Translations under genes and position numbers: made by a program
Notes under the pieces: model-generated
What the model was told of the DNA's origin: nothing
The model's input: only the letters and a program-made list of their open reading frames with translations
Databases searched by the model: none
Part shown: piece after piece, positions 37,628 to 37,796 of the stretch
How the letters are laid out: every line of letters begins with the position of its first letter
How positions within the stretch are numbered: position 1 is the first letter of the stretch
Source: CAZTGB01 sp964612965
GTDB taxonomy: Bacteria; Patescibacteriota; Microgenomatia; UBA8517
DNA length: 37,796 nucleotides
Assembly: GCA_964612965.1 (NCBI GenBank)
Contig: CAZTGB010000006.1
Location: 1-37,796, forward strand
Direction: 5' to 3'

Positions 37628-37796
37628 TCAAGAATATAAATATCCTGTCTTGTGTCAGATACTCCAACTTTTTCTCCCTCTCCTTTTAAAAGTCTTTCAT
37701 AAGGGACACAGTGCATACAACCTTTTTTAGGACAGACAAAATGTTCAAGTTGACGAGCTAATTTTATTCTTCTTGCAACATTATATACTTTCTCAA
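37624..37796 (-). CDS. C-terminal part of a Cys-cluster protein, possibly a PD-(D/E)XK nuclease (partial)
   Basis: 57 codons enter from the right edge and end with TAA at 37626-37624. The tail has three clustered Cys in FVCPKKGCMHCVPYERLL, then SDTRQDIYILD. Cas4/RecB-like PD-(D/E)XK nucleases end in such a Cys group that holds an iron-sulfur cluster, but the catalytic part is outside the window. It overlaps the convergent recombinase gene by 4 bases. Confidence 0.45.
   Translation of the reverse strand, partial: EKVYNVARRIKLARQLEHFVCPKKGCMHCVPYERLLKGEGEKVGVSDTRQDIYILD

Noticed and set aside
1..37796. TGA recoded as glycine, as in some CPR lineages
   Set aside because: Many genes end in TGA with the next gene starting right after (for example 1237 and 8567), and no core protein shows in-frame TGA.
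1..37796. CRISPR array or insertion sequence
   Set aside because: I found no evenly spaced repeats, no transposase and no terminal inverted repeats; the partial Cys-cluster protein at the right edge alone does not indicate a Cas locus.

Overview
The window looks like a chromosomal piece of a Candidate Phyla Radiation (Patescibacteria) bacterium, probably from the Microgenomates side. The evidence is compact, AT-rich genes in short operons that often overlap by a few bases, many short or domain-reduced housekeeping proteins (a release factor without its first domain, an 85-residue zinc-type bS18, a 323-residue YchF), a ProRS of the type ending in a Cys cluster, VKOR, a Thr/Ala-rich surface protein, and many small lineage proteins I cannot name. 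TGA is used as a normal stop. Placement rests on gene character alone. Two runs of N (13695-13726 and 15041-15050) show it is scaffolded, probably from a metagenome.

Layout. 1-835: ProRS tail and a Phd/PIN toxin-antitoxin pair. 893-5032: HIT, YqeY, ybeY, then dnaX-ybaB-recR and a coiled-coil protein. 5078-9833: cysS, an IPETG-type surface protein, a PQQ-type sugar dehydrogenase, a membrane protein with VKOR, and a VIT1-like transporter. 9898-11467: three accessory genes including a nucleotidyltransferase. 11489-16274: ychF, a GT2 glycosyltransferase, two small Cys paralogues (one cut by a gap), rpsF-ssb-rpsR and a C-terminal processing protease. 16343-18820: small genes, including a 35-codon hydrophobic peptide with its own promoter, Shine-Dalgarno site and terminator, an aspartic protease, and rpmE-prfA. 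18807-22600 (minus): a structured RNA with terminators, tRNA-His, a tiny translated leader, M20 peptidase, hisS and an EamA permease. 22602-33786: envelope proteins, MBL hydrolase, dnaB, tRNA-Leu, efp, a DksA-like protein, an RluA-type synthase, a CPA2 antiporter, a LytR_C-like protein, a TPR protein and yebC. 33787-36600: an AT-richer accessory stretch with a frameshifted LAGLIDADG endonuclease and a VTC/CYTH-like protein. 36674-37796: a Xer-type recombinase and the end of a Cys-cluster protein.

Two things stand out. First, more than twenty genes start 6-11 bases after a clear -10 box, which implies leaderless mRNAs as the main mode of initiation; I used this to correct several starts. The few genes with a strong Shine-Dalgarno site are therefore exceptional. 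Second, the 22030-22600 region on the minus strand has one consensus promoter, a roughly 180-nt folded RNA carrying a T-box-like sequence just before a U-tract terminator, a second terminator, an unusual tRNA-His gene and an 8-residue leader, all ahead of a peptidase-hisS operon. This is my best candidate for an undescribed regulatory system (control of histidyl-tRNA supply).
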